Both the position numbers and the translations under genes were made by a program. From NCBI RefSeq assembly GCF_017833295.1, contig NZ_JAFIBW010000001.1:5952001-6016000 (forward strand): a stretch of DNA of 64,000 nt. The letters run 5' to 3'. The stretch is from Methylobacterium sp. PvR107 (GTDB taxonomy: Bacteria > Pseudomonadota > Alphaproteobacteria > Rhizobiales > Beijerinckiaceae). The notes below the pieces were generated by a model, which was not told the DNA's origin, ran no database searches, and worked only from the letters and a program-made list of their open reading frames with translations. Each line of letters starts with the position of its first letter. The stretch's first letter is position 1. Positions 26,929-35,608 of this stretch are shown here, in pieces.

Positions 26929-27774
26929 ATGGCCCTCCGCAGCAGGATCGCCGCACATGGCGCGGCCGAGAGGGCACCCGTGGCGCCGAGTCCCCCGCCG
27001 ATCCAGGTTCCCGAGCCCGACGCCTCAGCGCCCGGCACCACCCCGAAGACGCGGGTCAGCGCGCGGGGGAGGCTGCGGACCTACTTCCTCACCGGCATCA
27101 TCGTGGCCGGCCCGCTGGCCATCACCGCCTACATCACGTGGTGGTTCATCGCGCTGATCGATTCGTTCGTGAAGCCGCTGGTGCCGGCGAGCTACTTGCC
27201 GGACCATTACCTGCCGTTCTCGATTCCCGGCCTCGGCCTCGTCATCGCGTTCCTGGCGGTGACGCTGCTGGGCTTTCTCACGGCGAACCTCGTCGGTCGG
27301 TCGGTGATCGAGTTCGGCGAGGTGCTGCTGGCCCGGACCCCGGTGATCTCCGGCCTCTACAAGGGCCTGCGCCAGATCTTCGAGACGCTGTTCTCGGCCA
27401 ACGGCACGTCCTTCCGCACGGTGGGCCTGGTGGAGTTCCCCGTGAAGGGCACGTGGTCGGTGGTGTTTTTGTCGGCCCCGGCGGCGCCCGAGGTCGAGGG
27501 CGCGCTGCGGGAGCGGGGCGCTGCGGCGGACGAGCTCGTGGGGGTGTTCCTGCCCTGCGCGCCCAATCCCACGACGGGCTTCTTCTTCTACCTGCCGCGC
27601 GCCGAGGTGGTGGAACTCCACATCAGCGTCGACGACGCGGCCAAGCTGGTGATGTCGGCGGGGGTGATCCAGCCGGAGGATCCGCAAGGGCGCCTCAACG
27701 CCATGGCGGCCTCCCTGCGGGCGACCCATCAGGCCGGCGGCCCGGCGCCGCAGCGGGAGCCCCAGGACGCGTGA
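26929..27774 (+). CDS. DUF502 family membrane protein
   Basis: 281 residues. Two membrane helices (about 51-75 in YFLTGIIVAGPLAITAYITW and about 98-120 in LVIAFLAVTLLGFLTANLVG) are followed by the DUF502 core: LLARTPVISGLYKGLRQIFE, VGLVEFPVKGTWSVVFL and PNPTTGFFFYLPRAEV. Function is unknown; the family is often found near recG in alphaproteobacteria, and recG is indeed the next large gene here (though convergent and separated by a small gene). The N-terminal 45 residues are proline-rich and cytoplasmic. Confidence 0.88.
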   Translation: MALRSRIAAHGAAERAPVAPSPPPIQVPEPDASAPGTTPKTRVSARGRLRTYFLTGIIVAGPLAITAYITWWFIALIDSFVKPLVPASYLPDHYLPFSIPGLGLVIAFLAVTLLGFLTANLVGRSVIEFGEVLLARTPVISGLYKGLRQIFETLFSANGTSFRTVGLVEFPVKGTWSVVFLSAPAAPEVEGALRERGAAADELVGVFLPCAPNPTTGFFFYLPRAEVVELHISVDDAAKLVMSAGVIQPEDPQGRLNAMAASLRATHQAGGPAPQREPQDA

Positions 27775-27819
27775 CGACCCGAGCCTGAAGCGCACCGTGT
27801 GTGATCGAAACGCCGCGCC

Positions 27820-27920
27820 CGTGATCGCGAGCGCAACGTAGCGTAGCGTAACGACCCGGCCCAACGGAACATCCCCGGACGTGGCGCCACTCGGTGCTTT
27901 GCGCCGCTCGCAAGGACGGC
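27820..27920. repeat. Degenerate copy of the intergenic imperfect palindrome
   Basis: Left arm GTGATCGCGAGCGCAACGTA and right arm GCGCCGCTCGCAAGGACGG match the ends of the better copies at 31,900, 47,794, 51,063 and 52,373. This copy is the most diverged. It sits between two convergent genes. Confidence 0.55.
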
Positions 27921-27996
27921 GCGTCCATTTCGGCATCGGCTACGAAAAAGGCCGCCCCACACGGGACGGCCCTGAACTCATGAACGTCAGAAGGGC

Positions 27997-28320
27997 TCAG
28001 CGCTGCAGCGAAGCCGTCTGCGGCGCGAGGGTCGGCGGAGTCGCCTGCGCCACCGTCACGGCGCTCCGGGGTGCGGCCGGCGTCCAGCCGGTGGCGCATT
28101 GCACGGCAAGGGCGAGGCCCAATGCGACGCAGAGCCCATTGGCGAATAGCCAGAAGGGGCGGGCGGCCTGCCGGACGGCAGCCTGCAACTCGTCCGCAGA
28201 TTTGCCCACCGCCGCGGCGGCTCGATCCGAGATCGGCAATAGCCAGGGCTCGTTCGGCAGAGCTTGAACACCGGCCATCTCGTGGGAGCCCGGCAGGTTT
28301 TGGAACAGTCCGTTCGACAT
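27997..28320 (-). CDS. Small single-pass membrane protein, hypothetical
   Basis: 107 residues from the ATG at 28320, which has a clear GGAGG six bases upstream; this excludes the longer frame starting at 28374. A cytoplasmic half (WLLPISDRAAAAVGKSADELQ) precedes one hydrophobic helix at about 63-82 (FWLFANGLCVALGLALAVQC) and a threonine/alanine-rich tail. No family is recognised. It is downstream of recG on the same strand, but 286 bp of repeat-containing DNA lie between them, so it probably has its own promoter. Confidence 0.65.
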   Translation of the reverse strand: MSNGLFQNLPGSHEMAGVQALPNEPWLLPISDRAAAAVGKSADELQAAVRQAARPFWLFANGLCVALGLALAVQCATGWTPAAPRSAVTVAQATPPTLAPQTASLQR

Positions 28321-28569
28321 GTCCGTCCTCCAGATTCGTCCGTGATGTCCCGGCTTACCGGGCCATTCGTTCATCTGCAGTTAAGGGAAGATTGTGGCTG
28401 ATGCAAGGTCACGAGGCTCGTCCCCGATCCGCCGCGCCGTCGTCCCGCCGCCGCCAAGCTTCCGATTCGTCCAACCAAGTCTCTGAAATCATTGCCCTTT
28501 TCAGAGAACCTGTGACATTGCCGCATCGGATTACCGATCCGGCCGATCGGCGGCGAGGCCGAGGCTCAA

Positions 28570-28609
28570 CCGTTCATGAACGGCGGACTTTCCTGAACGG
28601 CACCGTTCA
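28570..28609. repeat. Four CCGTTCA half-sites forming two palindromes
   Basis: CCGTTCATGAACGG at 28570-28583 and TGAACGGCACCGTTCA at 28594-28609 are both perfect palindromes built from the same heptamer in opposite arrangement. The last one overlaps the recG stop codon. It may be a tandem operator for the small gene downstream or part of a recG terminator. Confidence 0.55.
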
Positions 28610-30814
28610 TCCGGCGCCGATCAGCCGGATCGCGGCCTCGCGCTCGAACAGGTAGAGGAGCACCCGCAGCGCCTGCCCCCGGGGGCTCCCGAGGCCGGGA
28701 TCACGCTCGACGATCATGCGCGCATCGTCCCGGGCCGCCTCCAGCAGGGCACCGTCGCTCTCCAGCCGCGCCAGCCGGAAGGCCGCGAGGCCCGATTGGC
28801 GGGTGCCGAGCACCTCGCCCTCGCCGCGCAGCTTCAGGTCGGCCTCGGCGATGCGGAAGCCGTCCTCGCTCTCGCGCATCATCTCGAGCCGCGCCCGCGA
28901 GACCTGCCCGAGGGGGCCCCGGTAGAGCAGCAGGCAGGACGAGGCCTTGGAGCCGCGTCCGACCCGGCCGCGGAGCTGGTGCAGCTGCGCCAGCCCGAAG
29001 CGCTCGGCATGCTCGATCACCATGATGGTCGCCTCGGGCACGTCGACCCCGACCTCGACCACCGTGGTCGAGACCAGAAGCTTGGTCTCGCCGGCGGCGA
29101 ACCGGGCCATGGCGGCATCCTTCTCGGGGCCCGGCATCTTGCCGTGGATCAGCCCGACGGCGTCGCCGAAATGCTGTTTCAGGTCGTCGAAGCGCTCCGC
29201 GGCGGCGGCGAGGTCGATGAACTCGGATTCCTCCACCAGCGGGCAGATCCAGTAGACCCGCTCGCCCCCGGCGATCGCCCGGGCGAGGCCGGCCACGACC
29301 TCGTCGATCCGCTCGGTCGGCAGCGTGATCGTGCGGATCGGCTGCCGGCCGGCGGGCTTCTCGTCGAGGATCGAGACGTCCATGTCGCCGAAGAAGGTCA
29401 GCGCCAGGGTGCGGGGGATCGGCGTCGCGGTCATGACCAGGAAGTCCACCGCCTCGCCCTTGGCGCCGAGCGCCAGGCGCTGGTGCACGCCGAACCGGTG
29501 CTGCTCGTCGACGACCGCGAGGCCGAGATCGCGAAACGTCACCGCCTCCTGGAACAGCGCATGGGTGCCGACCAGGATGTCGATCTCGCCGGCGGCGAGG
29601 GCGGCGAGCGTCGCCTTGCGCTCCGCGGCCCGGTCGCGTCCGGTCATCAGGCGCAGCCGCAAGCCGCCGGCCAGCGGCTGGAGCCGCTCGAAATGCTGCC
29701 GGGCCAGGATCTCGGTGGGCGCCATCAGCGCCGCCTGACGCCCGGCCTCCACGGCCGAGGCCATGGCGAGCAAGGCCACCGCGGTCTTGCCCGAACCGAC
29801 ATCGCCCTGGAGCAGGCGCAGCATCCGGCGCGGGGCGGCGAGGTCGGCGCGGATCTCCGCCACCGCCCGGGCCTGGGCGCCGGTCAGCCCGAAGGGGAGG
29901 GCGGCCTCGATGCGGGCGCTCAAGGTGCCGTCGCCGGCATTGACCCGGCCGGCCTTGCGCCGCTGGCGAGCGCGCAGGAGCGCCAGGGCCAGCTGCGAGG
30001 CGAGCAGCTCGTCATAGGCCAGCCGCTTGCGGGACGGCGTCGCGGGCGGCGGCTGGAGCGGGTCCTCGGCCTTCGGCGGCGCCTCCTCGGGGCGGTGCTC
30101 GAGGCGGAGCGCGTCCGCGAAGGCCGGCAGGCGGTTCCGCTCCAGCCAGGCCGGGTCCTGCCATTCCGGCAGGACCGGCAGGCGGTCGAGGGCCGCGACC
30201 GCGAGCTTGTTGATCGCCCGGGAGGTCAGGCCCTCGGTCGCCCCGTAGACCGGCTCGACGGCGGGCAGCTCGGCCAATCCCGCCTTGTCGACGATCCGGG
30301 ACGGGTGGACCATCTGGCGGGTGCCGTCCCAGAGGTCGATCCGGCCGGTGATGTAGCGGTGCGACCCGAGCGGCAGCATCTTCTCCACGCGGGCGCGGGG
30401 CATGCCGAAGAACACCAGGGCGATGTCGCCGGAGGTATCCTCCACCAGCACCCGGTGCGGGCGCTTTCCCGATCCGATCTGGGCCGGGCGATGCGCCACC
30501 ACGGTGACGCCGATCGTCACCGGCTCGCCGGTCGGCGCCTCGCTGATCGAGCCCATGAGCTTGCGCGCCACGCCGCCCTGGGGGAGGTGGAACAGCAGGT
30601 CCACCACCCGGGCCTCGCGTTCGGGGGTGCCGAGTAGCTTCTCGATGAGCGGCGCCATCTTCGGGCCGATCCCCGGCAGGGCGCGGGCCGGCGCGAAGAG
30701 CGGATCGAGGATGCTTGGGCGCAGGGCAGGGGTGGCCACGGGGGCGCCCTCGGGCGCCTCGGCCGCTTCGGGGTCGTTCAAGACCGGGTCCTGGGTCGCG
30801 CGTGCATCTGTCAT
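28607..30814 (-). CDS. recG: ATP-dependent DNA helicase RecG
   Basis: 735 residues from the ATG at 30814. The wedge domain lies in the N-terminal third (LPGIGPKMAPLIEKLLG, then YITGRIDLWDGTRQMVHPSR). The SF2 helicase part shows Walker A GDVGSGKTAVALLA, the DEQHRFG box, TATPIPRTL and ESEFIDL, VEVGVDVPEAT, QLHQLRGRVGRG. RecG remodels stalled replication forks and branched recombination intermediates. Length is slightly above the usual ~690-700 because of an acidic, proline-rich N-terminal extension; the frame is open upstream to 31084, but that would run into the divergent hydrolase gene, so the internal start is chosen. Confidence 0.95.
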   Translation of the reverse strand: MTDARATQDPVLNDPEAAEAPEGAPVATPALRPSILDPLFAPARALPGIGPKMAPLIEKLLGTPEREARVVDLLFHLPQGGVARKLMGSISEAPTGEPVTIGVTVVAHRPAQIGSGKRPHRVLVEDTSGDIALVFFGMPRARVEKMLPLGSHRYITGRIDLWDGTRQMVHPSRIVDKAGLAELPAVEPVYGATEGLTSRAINKLAVAALDRLPVLPEWQDPAWLERNRLPAFADALRLEHRPEEAPPKAEDPLQPPPATPSRKRLAYDELLASQLALALLRARQRRKAGRVNAGDGTLSARIEAALPFGLTGAQARAVAEIRADLAAPRRMLRLLQGDVGSGKTAVALLAMASAVEAGRQAALMAPTEILARQHFERLQPLAGGLRLRLMTGRDRAAERKATLAALAAGEIDILVGTHALFQEAVTFRDLGLAVVDEQHRFGVHQRLALGAKGEAVDFLVMTATPIPRTLALTFFGDMDVSILDEKPAGRQPIRTITLPTERIDEVVAGLARAIAGGERVYWICPLVEESEFIDLAAAAERFDDLKQHFGDAVGLIHGKMPGPEKDAAMARFAAGETKLLVSTTVVEVGVDVPEATIMVIEHAERFGLAQLHQLRGRVGRGSKASSCLLLYRGPLGQVSRARLEMMRESEDGFRIAEADLKLRGEGEVLGTRQSGLAAFRLARLESDGALLEAARDDARMIVERDPGLGSPRGQALRVLLYLFEREAAIRLIGAG

Positions 30815-30899
30815 GGTGGTTCGGCGGACATGGTGCCGGAGGCGCCTTATCATCCGGTGCATCCCGCCGCGCCAGTGCGGCGCGAGGGAGACCGACCCC

Positions 30900-31784
30900 A
30901 TGGCCAGCGACTTCCTGCCGGGCTTCGAGCGGCACCGGATCGAGACCGAACCGGGCGTGACGATCAACGCCCGCTCGGCCGGCTCCGGCCCCCCGGTCCT
31001 CATGCTGCACGGCCATCCGCAGACCCTGTCAACGTGGCTCCACGTGGCGCCACGCCTCGCGGAGCACCGCAGCGTCGTGGCCATGGACCTGCGCGGCTAC
31101 GGTGATTCGTCGAAACCGCCGGGCGGCGAGCGGCACGCCCATTACGCCAAGCGCGCCATGGCGGCCGACGCGGTCGCGGTGATGCGGACGCTCGGCCACG
31201 ACCGATTCGCCGTGGTCGGCCACGACCGGGGCGGGCGCGTCGCCCACCGCCTCGCCTTGGACCACCCCGCGGCGGTCGAGAAAATCGCCCTGTTCGACAT
31301 CGCGCCGACCGCGACCATGTACGCGCGCACCGACAAGGCCTTCGCCACCCGCTATTTCTGGTGGTTCTTCTTCATCCAGCCCGATCCCCTGCCGGAGACG
31401 CTGATCGGCGCCGATCCGGAATACTTCCTGCGCCACCACATCGAGGGCCAGTCGAAGACCCCGGGCTCGACCCCGCCGGAGCTCTTCGCCGAGTACCTGC
31501 GCTGCTATGCCGACCCCGCCTGCCGCCACGCGATCTGCGAGGATTACCGGGCGGCGGCCGGGATCGACCTGGAGCACGACGCGGCCGATTCGGAGGCGCG
31601 CGTCACGGCGCCGTTGCTGGCGCTCTGGGGGGCGCAGGGCACGGTGGGCCAGACCTACGACGTGCTGGAGACCTGGCGCGAGAAGGCCACCGACGTTTCG
31701 GGCCGGGCGCTGAATTGCGGCCACACCCTCCAGGAGGAGCGCCCGGACGAGGTCTTTTCGGAGTTGGCGGCGTTTCTGGGCTGA
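30900..31784 (+). CDS. Alpha/beta hydrolase, fluoroacetate/haloacetate dehalogenase-like
   Basis: 294 residues. The oxyanion segment is LMLHGHPQT, the nucleophile is D109 in VVGHDRGGRVAHRLALDHP (an aspartate, as in dehalogenases and epoxide hydrolases, not serine), and the catalytic histidine is in NCGHTLQEERPDE. RHAICEDYRAAAGIDLEHD and WWFFFIQPDPLPETL are typical of bacterial fluoroacetate dehalogenases, which hydrolyse haloacetates to glycolate in the cytoplasm. Physiological substrate is not shown by the sequence; many homologues are annotated only by family. Start at ATG 30900 with GGGAG upstream; divergent from recG with about 85 bp between the starts. Confidence 0.87.
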   Translation: MASDFLPGFERHRIETEPGVTINARSAGSGPPVLMLHGHPQTLSTWLHVAPRLAEHRSVVAMDLRGYGDSSKPPGGERHAHYAKRAMAADAVAVMRTLGHDRFAVVGHDRGGRVAHRLALDHPAAVEKIALFDIAPTATMYARTDKAFATRYFWWFFFIQPDPLPETLIGADPEYFLRHHIEGQSKTPGSTPPELFAEYLRCYADPACRHAICEDYRAAAGIDLEHDAADSEARVTAPLLALWGAQGTVGQTYDVLETWREKATDVSGRALNCGHTLQEERPDEVFSELAAFLG

Positions 31785-31899
31785 CCAGCTGCGGCGCCGT
31801 GGCGCCCGGCCGCCGGACTTGGCAGATCCACCGAAAAGCGCAGATACGAGGCGCGCCGGGCTCGCAAACAGCGTCCCCGGTTGATGGCTTCGACACCGC

Positions 31900-31991
31900 C
31901 GTCCTTGCGAGTGGAGCGAAGCGATCCAGGGCGGCACCACGCTTCCTGACGTCCCGCTGCCCTGGGTCGCTTCGCTGCGCTCGCGATGACG
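31900..31991. repeat. Intergenic imperfect palindrome, copy 2
   Basis: Left arm runs through GAGCGAAGCGATCCAGG; right arm through CCTGGGTCGCTTCGCTGCGC and CTCGCGATGACGG, nearly its reverse complement, with a ~30-bp centre. Between the dehalogenase and monooxygenase genes, which point the same way. Confidence 0.75.
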
Positions 31992-32070
31992 GGGACGGGC
32001 ATCAACCGGGACCTCGAGAAGCCCGGCGCCAGACTTTTCCGGGCGGGACGCCTCAATCGTGCGGGAGATC

Positions 32071-33285
32071 ATGTCCGAGGACACCAACACGATCTTCGAC
32101 GTCGCCGTCATCGGCGCCGGGGCCGCGGGCCTCACCGCCGCGCTGGCGATCGCCCGGGAGGGCATTCCGACAGCTCTGGTCGGCCGCCACGCCCCCGTGG
32201 CGGACGGGCGCACCGTGGCGCTGCTCGACGGGTCGGTGCGGTTCCTGGAGGCCCTCGGCGCCTGGGGGGCGGTGGCGCCGCACGCGAGCCCGCTCTGCAC
32301 CCTGCAGATCGTCGACGATACCGGCAGCCTGTTCCGTCCGCCGCCGGTGCGGTTCCAGGCCGCCGAGATCGGCCTCGACGCCTTCGGCTGGAACGTCGAG
32401 AGCGCGCGCCTGGTCGAGAGCCTGCGCGCCCGCGCCCGGGCCCAGGACAATCTTACCCTGATCGAGGCGGATGCCGCCGGCTCCACGGCCGGAGAGGCGG
32501 CCGCGCGGATCGCCCTGGCGGGGGGCAGCGCGGTCGAGGCCCGGCTGGTGGTGGGCGCGGACGGCGCGCGCTCGCCGCTCCGGGCGGCCAGCGGCTTGCC
32601 CGTGCGCGACTGGACCTATCCGCAGAGCGCCATCACGACGATCCTGGCACATGATCGCCCGCACCGGGACGTCTCCACCGAATTCCACACGCGCTCCGGC
32701 CCCTTCACCCTGGTGCCGCTGCCGGGCGGCCACCGCTCCAGCCTGGTCTGGGTGACCGGGGAGGGCGCGGCCCGCCGGCTGGCCGCCCTCGACGACGCGG
32801 CCTTGGGCCAAGCGGTGGAGCGGCAGGCCCGGGCGATGCTCGGCGCCATGCGGGTCGACGGCCCCCGCGGCCTCGTGCCGATGCGCGGCCTGGCGGTGGC
32901 GCGCCCGGTGGCGCAGCGGCTGGCGCTGATCGGCGAGGCTGCTCACGTCTTCCCGCCGATCGGCGCGCAGGGTCTGAATCTCGGCCTGCGCGATGCCGCC
33001 ACCCTGCGGGACGTGGTGCTCGGCACCGCCCGGGACGGGCGCGACCCGGGGAGCCGTCCGGCGCTCGACGCCTATGCGCGGGCCCGCCGGGTCGACACAG
33101 CCGCGCGCACCACGGCGGTGGATCTGCTCAACCGGAGCCTGCTCACCGACCTGATGCCGGTGGACGCGCTCCGCGGCGTCGGCTTGCTGGCGATGGCGCA
33201 GCTCGGCCCACTGCGTCGGCTGGTGATGCGGGAGGGCGTCCTGCCGCGGCTCGGGGCGCCGGAACTGATGCGCCCGGCGCGCTAG
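32071..33285 (+). CDS. UbiH/UbiF-type FAD-dependent monooxygenase
   Basis: 404 residues from the ATG at 32071 with GGGAG four bases upstream. The FAD-binding Rossmann motif is VIGAGAAGLTAALAIAREG, the DG motif is VVGADGARSPLR, and the third flavin motif is LALIGEAAHVFPPIGAQGLN, NLGLRDAATL. This is the ubiquinone-biosynthesis hydroxylase family (UbiH, UbiF, UbiI, UbiL), which hydroxylates the prenylated ring on the inner membrane. Which ring position cannot be told. In the third motif Glu replaces the more common Asp (GEAAH for GDAAH), a change also tolerated in this family. It appears monocistronic. Confidence 0.88.
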   Translation: MSEDTNTIFDVAVIGAGAAGLTAALAIAREGIPTALVGRHAPVADGRTVALLDGSVRFLEALGAWGAVAPHASPLCTLQIVDDTGSLFRPPPVRFQAAEIGLDAFGWNVESARLVESLRARARAQDNLTLIEADAAGSTAGEAAARIALAGGSAVEARLVVGADGARSPLRAASGLPVRDWTYPQSAITTILAHDRPHRDVSTEFHTRSGPFTLVPLPGGHRSSLVWVTGEGAARRLAALDDAALGQAVERQARAMLGAMRVDGPRGLVPMRGLAVARPVAQRLALIGEAAHVFPPIGAQGLNLGLRDAATLRDVVLGTARDGRDPGSRPALDAYARARRVDTAARTTAVDLLNRSLLTDLMPVDALRGVGLLAMAQLGPLRRLVMREGVLPRLGAPELMRPAR

Positions 33286-33398
33286 CGGGCTGAAGCGCGC
33301 AGCGGGGCTTCAAAGGTTATGGTGCAGCTTCGCACCGAGCCCGGCGGCTCGCGTGATGCCGCACCGGCCCGGAAGGGCCACAGGTGGCGACGGGCTTT

Positions 33399-33743
33399 TC
33401 AGAGATCCGGCTGCGCGGCCACGTAGGCGCCGAGGCGGGTCGCCAGATCGACAGGACCGCCGGCGCGGGCCTCGCCCGAATCGCCGATGAGGATGACCGG
33501 AATGCCGCGGTCGCGCAGATGGCCACGCAGGCGGGCGGCACGCCGGGCATAGCCGGGATCACGGCGGGTAGGGGCCTGGAGCAGGACGGCGGCCGGCCGC
33601 GCGATCACGGCGAGAACATCGTCCGCCGCCTCCATGGAGGCGGTGACGCTCGCATAGCCGAGGCTGGCCAGCTCGCCCGAGAGGGACCGGTCCACAGCGC
33701 GAACGCCGTCGTCGACCACGAGCACTTGTTGCAGCGCACCCAT
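33399..33743 (-). CDS. Receiver-like protein lacking the phosphorylation site
   Basis: 114 residues. The first strand is VLVVDDGVRAVDRSL with the usual acidic pair at 11-12, and the overall alternation of helices and strands is that of CheY-like receivers. The strand that should end in the phospho-acceptor aspartate reads AAVLLQAP, so that position is Gln56 or its neighbour, and the conserved C-terminal lysine is not visible. It is therefore best read as a pseudo-receiver, unable to be phosphorylated in the normal way. It lies 160 bp downstream of the degenerate adenylate-forming gene on the same strand. Role unknown. Confidence 0.6.
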   Translation of the reverse strand: MGALQQVLVVDDGVRAVDRSLSGELASLGYASVTASMEAADDVLAVIARPAAVLLQAPTRRDPGYARRAARLRGHLRDRGIPVILIGDSGEARAGGPVDLATRLGAYVAAQPDL

Positions 33744-33903
33744 AAGCTTGAGCGGTACTCCATCCCGGCCGGCTTGGAAAGATAGCCGTCACGACAATCC
33801 GACTGAGAACCCGCGAACAGGCGGATCGGATCCGTCTTCCGTGTGCAGATGCGAGATTATCTGCGGCGCCTGAGCGCTGGATGAACCGCCGATCGTCCGC
33901 CGT

Positions 33904-35157
33904 TCAGGCGCGCTCGACGCCGAGCGCTGTCCCGCCGGACAGGACGGGGCGATAGCCCGTAGCCCGCCACGCCTGTGCGTCGGTGTCGGGGATCTCGCCG
34001 TGGGGCAGGGGCGCCGCCGCGCAGGCCGGCCCGCGACAGGACAGGCTGCCATCGGCCCCACGGGCAATGGCCAGCAGGGTGCGGGGCAGGGGCGCCCGCT
34101 CCGGATAGGCCAGGGTCGCGGCCAAGTCGCGCAGGCCCGGGCGCGTCAGCACCGCGTCCTCGCTGAAGACCAGGGAATCCAGCCTCTGCGGGCCCGTGGC
34201 TCCGGACGTGGACCCCGGGGTCAGCGGCGTCGGCGCCCGGTGCACCACGTGGAGGGTGCGCATCGTCCAGGGCAGGGACAGAGCCGCGAGCGCCGGCTCG
34301 ATCAGGGCCGGGACGACGAGCCGGGTTGGCACCGGCCGCAGCAGAGCACTGCGGAATCCCGTCTCGTCGAAGGGCAGCACGGTTTCCAGTCCGGCCCCGA
34401 CCGCCAGGGCTGCGCCGAGGCCGGTCACGAGGCCGCGCAGGTCGTGGGCCGGCAGGAGCGTCAGGATCCGCTCGTCCGCGCCAGGGGGGAGCGCGTCGAG
34501 ATGCGCCTCGACCGCCGCGGCGAGTGCGCCGGCCGTGCGGTAAACGGGTCGGGTCGGGTCGCTGTCCGCGAAGGTCACGAGACCCAGGCTCGCGGCCGGT
34601 TCGACGATGCCGCGCTCCAGCGCCAGCGCGTCGAGGCTGATCACGCCGTCCGGCACCCCCGGCCCGAACGCCGCGAGATAGCGCAGGCCGAAATGGCGCA
34701 TGGCCGCGTTGGCGAGCTCTTCGGCCGGCCGCCGCTCCCCGCGCCGGCCCTCCGTCAGCACCGCGACGAGGCCGGCCGCCTCGATCCCGGCGGAGAGCTG
34801 CTCGGAATCCCAGATGGCGGGCATCGCGCAGGGCAGGTGTCCGGACGCCTCGACGGCAAGGTGGGCCAGCGCCGCTTCGGCCCCCCCGGAAAACCACAAT
34901 CCGATTCGGCTGCCGGCCGGGAGCCGCCACGCACCGATCCCGCGGGCGAGCCTGCCGACGATCTCGGCGGCGGCCGCGTAGGTCCAGGTGATCGCCGGGC
35001 GCCCGCACCAGGCGACGCGGTCGCCCGAATCACGCAGGACCGTGCGCTGCGGGCCAGCGCGTGCCGCCGCGAACAGGCAGGCGGACAGGCCACCGGACCG
35101 CGCGGACGCGTCCGGTGCGGCGTCGACCGCCCTCTCCGCCACCGCGAACGCGCTCAA
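33904..35157 (-). CDS. Degenerate adenylate-forming (ANL/acyl-CoA synthetase-like) protein
   Basis: 417 residues. The N-terminal part fits AMP-binding enzymes: ITWTYAAAAEIVGRLARGIGAW and LPAGSRIGLWFSGGAEAALAHL match the region before the ATP-binding loop. Where the loop (Thr/Ser-Gly-Thr-Thr-Gly-x-Pro-Lys) should be, the sequence is PVYRTAGALAAAVEAH, and the C-terminal lid domain with the catalytic lysine is missing or reduced; family members are usually 500 or more residues. So it is likely inactive as an acyl-CoA ligase and may be a binding or regulatory pseudoenzyme. The frame is intact and of normal composition, which argues against recent decay. Confidence 0.6.
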   Translation of the reverse strand: MSAFAVAERAVDAAPDASARSGGLSACLFAAARAGPQRTVLRDSGDRVAWCGRPAITWTYAAAAEIVGRLARGIGAWRLPAGSRIGLWFSGGAEAALAHLAVEASGHLPCAMPAIWDSEQLSAGIEAAGLVAVLTEGRRGERRPAEELANAAMRHFGLRYLAAFGPGVPDGVISLDALALERGIVEPAASLGLVTFADSDPTRPVYRTAGALAAAVEAHLDALPPGADERILTLLPAHDLRGLVTGLGAALAVGAGLETVLPFDETGFRSALLRPVPTRLVVPALIEPALAALSLPWTMRTLHVVHRAPTPLTPGSTSGATGPQRLDSLVFSEDAVLTRPGLRDLAATLAYPERAPLPRTLLAIARGADGSLSCRGPACAAAPLPHGEIPDTDAQAWRATGYRPVLSGGTALGVERA

Positions 35158-35608
35158 CCCGCCGCTCCCACCGCTTCTGTAGACCCGACGTCATGGTCGG
35201 CCGATTATAGTTAACCGACCGCTAAGATGGCCGGAAGCCGGCGCTGCGCCCGGCCTGCCGCCGGGGGGACCTCGCCGCCGGGCCGGGCCGATCACGCGCT
35301 CGTGCAACGTCGCGCTTGCGGCCGGGAGGGCGCGGGCCTATCGGGGGCCGGCCGCGGCCCGATGGGCTATGACGCGCCCGCCAGGCCGCGGTGTCATGCC
35401 TTCGCCTTATTCAAGGGGAAAGGCAGGCCGCCCGGTCGCCGGGGTTGGAGATGCGCGCATCCGTGCGCCCGTCCCGCCCGATGGCCGGACCGATTCATCC
35501 GGAGCTCCGGGAGGCACGCCACGCCGGCGCGCAACCGGGCGGTCCGGCCGCCAGGCCGGCTTCGCATCCAGCAAGCCACACCACGTCTCTTCCAAGGGGT
35601 CAGAGCCG
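35158..35608. other. Intergenic region, 451 bp
   Basis: Divergent space between the ANL-like gene and ialB. GGTCGG-N14-CCGACC at about 35194-35219 frames a small AT-rich patch (GATTATAGTTAA) just before the ANL-like gene start and may be an operator. The remainder is GC-rich with no convincing frame. Confidence 0.45.
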
